Positions 5,077 to 7,010 of a stretch of DNA of 7,010 bases are shown piece by piece; positions within the stretch are counted from its first letter, which is position 1, and each line of letters begins with the position of its first letter. The translations under genes were made by a program, and so were the position numbers. The stretch comes from Gammaproteobacteria bacterium. GTDB lineage: Bacteria; Gemmatimonadota; Gemmatimonadetes; Longimicrobiales; Gaopeijiaceae. The stretch spans positions 1 to 7,010 of the forward strand of contig JAHEKL010000018.1 of NCBI GenBank assembly GCA_024638345.1. Reading direction: 5' to 3'. The notes below the pieces were generated by a model, which saw only the letters and a program-made list of their open reading frames with translations, was not told the DNA's origin and searched no databases.

Positions 5077-6868
5077 CCAGCGACAGAACGGCGAGGAACG
5101 CCTCCTGCGGGATTTCCACAGTCCCCACCTGTTTCATGCGGCGTTTCCCTTCCTTCTGCTTCTCGAGGAGCTTCCGCTTGCGGGTGATATCGCCGCCGTA
5201 ACACTTCGCGGTGACATTCTTTCGAACCGGCCGGATGTTCTGACGAGCGACCACGCGGCCCCCGATCGCCGCCTGCAACGCCACCTCGTATTGCTGCCGT
5301 GGTATCAGCTCCTTGAGTCGGCCGACCAGGTCCCTTCCGTACGACTCGGCTTTCTCGCGGTGGATGATGACGGAGAACGCATCGACCGGATCTCCGTTGA
5401 CGAGGATATCGAGCCGGACCAGATCGCCGGCACGATACTCCAGGAATTCATAGTCGAAGGCGGCATAGCCGCGCGTGCCTCCCTTCAGCCGATCGTAGAA
5501 GTCGAGTACGATCTCGGCGAGCGGCAGCTCGTAGTCCATCTCGACCCGTTGCTCGTCGAGGTACTGCATGCCTTTGAACACCCCACGACGCTCGTGCGTG
5601 AGCTTTTGCACATTCCCGATGTACTCGGCCGGACAAACGATGCGGGCTCGAACCACCGGCTCCTCCACCCGCTCGATGACGCCCCGATCCGGAAGCTTGG
5701 TCGGCGTCTCCACCGAGATCGCTTGGCCGTCCGTCAGGTGCACGTGGTACTCCACGTTCGGGACGGTCGTGATCAACTCCACGCCGAACTCCCGCTCGAG
5801 CCGCTCCTGGATGATCTCCATATGGAGCAGGCCCAGGAACCCGCAACGAAAACCGAATCCCAGCGCAGCCGAGGTCTCGGGATCCGACTGCAGCGAAGCG
5901 TCGTTGAGCTCCAGCCTGTCGAGTGCGTCTCGCAGCTCCTCGTAGTCGTCGGAGTTGGTGGGGTACAGCCCGGCGAAGACCATCGGTCGAACCGACTGAT
6001 AGCCCGGGAGAAGCTCCAGCGCCCGACGCTCGACATCCAGCACCGTATCGCCGACGGGTGTGTGCGAGACTTCCTTGATCGCCGCGACGAGGTACCCCAC
6101 GTCACCGGGTCCCAGGCTCGGTTTCGGCACGCGCTTGAGCTTGTGGATACCGACCTCAGTCACCTCGTACGTTTCTTCGTGCGAGCCGAAAGCGATCACC
6201 ATCCCAGGCTCGAGGGACCCGTCGACCACTCGAACGGATGGGACGGCTCCGAGGTACTGGTCGTAGTAGGAGTCGAAGATCAGAGCCCGCAGAGGTGCGT
6301 CCGGATCACCATCGGGCGGAGGTACGCGCTGAACCACCCCCTCCAGAATGGGCTCGATCCCCTCCCCCTGCTTCGCGGAGGCGGCCAGGATGGAGTCGCG
6401 TTCGACACCCAGGAGGTCGGCCAGCTCGTCTCTGCGGCGCTCCGTTTCGGCGCCAGGAAGATCGATCTTGTTCAGGACCGGGATGATCTCCAGACCGGCC
6501 TCCAGGGCCAGGAACAGATTGGAGAGCGTCTGCGCCTGGATCCCCTGACTCGCGTCGACGACCAGGATCGCACCTTCGCAGGCCGCCAGTGACCTGGACA
6601 CCTCGTATGTGAAATCCACATGCCCGGGAGTATCGATGAGGTTCAGAGCATACGAGACTCCGTCGTGAGCTCGATAGTCCATCCGAACCGCGTGCAGCTT
6701 GATCGTGATGCCACGCTCCCGTTCCAGCTCGTTGGAATCCAGGACCTGATCGCGCATGGCCCTCTTGTCGAGCGTCCCCGTGGCCTCGAGAAGACGGTCG
6801 GCGAGGGTCGATTTGCCGTGGTCGATGTGTGCGACGATGCAGAAGTTGCGGATGTTCGCGATGCGCAA
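5069..6868 (-). CDS. lepA: Elongation factor 4 (LepA), ribosome-associated translational GTPase
   Basis: This is a 599-residue, full-length LepA. By family, it is a GTPase acting on the ribosome (back-translocation or initiation/assembly quality control). The G1 motif is AHIDHGKST (14-22), G2 is around GITIK (53-57), G3 is DTPGH (79-83, catalytic H83), G4 is NKID (133-136) and G5 is SAK (164-166). Domains II and III follow, with GFRCGFLGLLHME (339-351). The LepA-specific C-terminal domain carries VNGDPVDAFS (490-499) and the basic KCYGGDITRKRKLLEKQKEG block (555-574). The start is TTG at 6868: no ATG, GTG or other TTG lies in frame before the upstream in-frame TGA. This start gives RIANIRNFCIVAHIDHGK, which matches the family N-terminus well. 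There is no clear Shine-Dalgarno site before it. The pfkB-family gene starts inside its last codons, so lepA leads a coupled cluster. Confidence 0.98.
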   Translation of the reverse strand: MRIANIRNFCIVAHIDHGKSTLADRLLEATGTLDKRAMRDQVLDSNELERERGITIKLHAVRMDYRAHDGVSYALNLIDTPGHVDFTYEVSRSLAACEGAILVVDASQGIQAQTLSNLFLALEAGLEIIPVLNKIDLPGAETERRRDELADLLGVERDSILAASAKQGEGIEPILEGVVQRVPPPDGDPDAPLRALIFDSYYDQYLGAVPSVRVVDGSLEPGMVIAFGSHEETYEVTEVGIHKLKRVPKPSLGPGDVGYLVAAIKEVSHTPVGDTVLDVERRALELLPGYQSVRPMVFAGLYPTNSDDYEELRDALDRLELNDASLQSDPETSAALGFGFRCGFLGLLHMEIIQERLEREFGVELITTVPNVEYHVHLTDGQAISVETPTKLPDRGVIERVEEPVVRARIVCPAEYIGNVQKLTHERRGVFKGMQYLDEQRVEMDYELPLAEIVLDFYDRLKGGTRGYAAFDYEFLEYRAGDLVRLDILVNGDPVDAFSVIIHREKAESYGRDLVGRLKELIPRQQYEVALQAAIGGRVVARQNIRPVRKNVTAKCYGGDITRKRKLLEKQKEGKRRMKQVGTVEIPQEAFLAVLSLDE

Positions 6869-6903
6869 GCCGGGGTCCCGGGATCGGGTTGAAAGGAGGG
6901 CAA

Positions 6904-6932
6904 AAGTTAACCCGGGGTCAAAGGGCGATCAA
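6904..6932 (-). promoter_or_regulatory. Candidate sigma-70-type promoter for lepA
   Basis: TTGATC (6932-6927) and TAACTT (6909-6904) are separated by exactly 17 bp on the minus strand and lie about 36 nt before the lepA TTG. Three or four of six bases match each consensus hexamer. It sits in the only locally AT-richer patch ahead of lepA. The weak match makes this a candidate only. Confidence 0.3.
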
Positions 6933-7010
6933 TCGAGGTCCCGGGGTGCCTCGAGCCCGCGGAGCGGGCCTTCCCAGCGGTTCAGCGGCCGGGCGGGCGG
7001 ATCCTTCCTT
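6929..7010 (-). CDS. Probable C-terminal tail of an upstream gene (partial)
   Basis: One minus-strand frame is open from the window edge to a TGA at 6931-6929. It reads about 26 residues, ending RGLEAPRDLD. Its third codon positions are strongly G/C, as in the neighbouring genes. The competing open frame from the same edge has clearly weaker third-position bias. The tail is too short to identify. If real, the gene ends 60 nt before lepA, and its stop overlaps the candidate -35 element. A GCCCGC-TCC-GCGGGC hairpin (6955-6969) lies inside it. Confidence 0.4.
   Translation of the reverse strand, partial: RKDPPARPLNRWEGPLRGLEAPRDLD

Noticed and set aside
4982..6592. 536-codon open frame on the plus strand
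   Set aside because: It is antisense to the clear lepA gene, has no recognisable domain and is rich in Arg/Leu/Asp. It is a typical GC-rich shadow frame.
6891..6900. Plus-strand GAAAGGAGGG resembling a ribosome site
   Set aside because: No start codon follows at a usable distance, and no supported plus-strand gene exists there.
6955..6969. GCCCGC-TCC-GCGGGC hairpin as a terminator of the upstream gene
   Set aside because: It has no T-tract and lies inside the probable coding tail, so it is more likely a by-product of GC-rich codons.

Overview
This window is GC-rich bacterial chromosomal DNA. Every gene I can support reads on the minus strand, so transcription runs from high to low coordinates. 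I see no mobile element, CRISPR array, tRNA or rRNA. The GC-rich codon use, ATGA gene overlaps and housekeeping content fit a free-living high-GC Gram-negative or deep-branching lineage. Gemmatimonadota or a similar group is a guess; nothing here fixes the taxon.

Layout in the direction of transcription. (1) A likely C-terminal tail of an upstream gene enters at the right edge (7010-6929), followed by a short intergenic region with a candidate promoter. (2) lepA (elongation factor 4, TTG start at 6868) overlaps a divergent pfkB-family sugar kinase by 8 nt. The kinase overlaps a STAS + GHKL-ATPase fusion by ATGA, and that gene overlaps a STAS-like (DUF4325-type) protein by ATGA. These four genes look like one translationally coupled unit. 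(3) After a structured 3' hairpin and a short gap comes nfu, a small Nfu-type Fe-S scaffold with an excellent ribosome binding site. (4) A strong intrinsic-terminator-like hairpin with a T7 tract lies between nfu and the next gene, only 13 nt before its ATG. (5) mrp/apbC (Fe-S carrier P-loop ATPase) overlaps, by ATGA, a 74-residue DUF1858-like protein without cysteines. That is followed by an S-adenosylmethionine hydrolase (DUF62 family), which runs off the left edge a few residues from its expected end.

Three themes share the strand. They are translation plus a sugar kinase (lepA, pfkB), a probable partner-switching regulatory pair (an ATPase/kinase fused to STAS, plus a separate STAS-like protein), and iron-sulphur cluster assembly joined to SAM metabolism (nfu, mrp, DUF1858-like, SAM hydrolase). 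The least familiar part is the regulatory pair. The kinase-fused STAS domain lacks a serine at the usual phosphorylation position, while the partner carries a serine there and has an extra C-terminal domain. The other points of interest are the terminator and twin palindromes in front of mrp, and the cysteine-less DUF1858-like gene. No gene-free stretch exceeds 300 bases.
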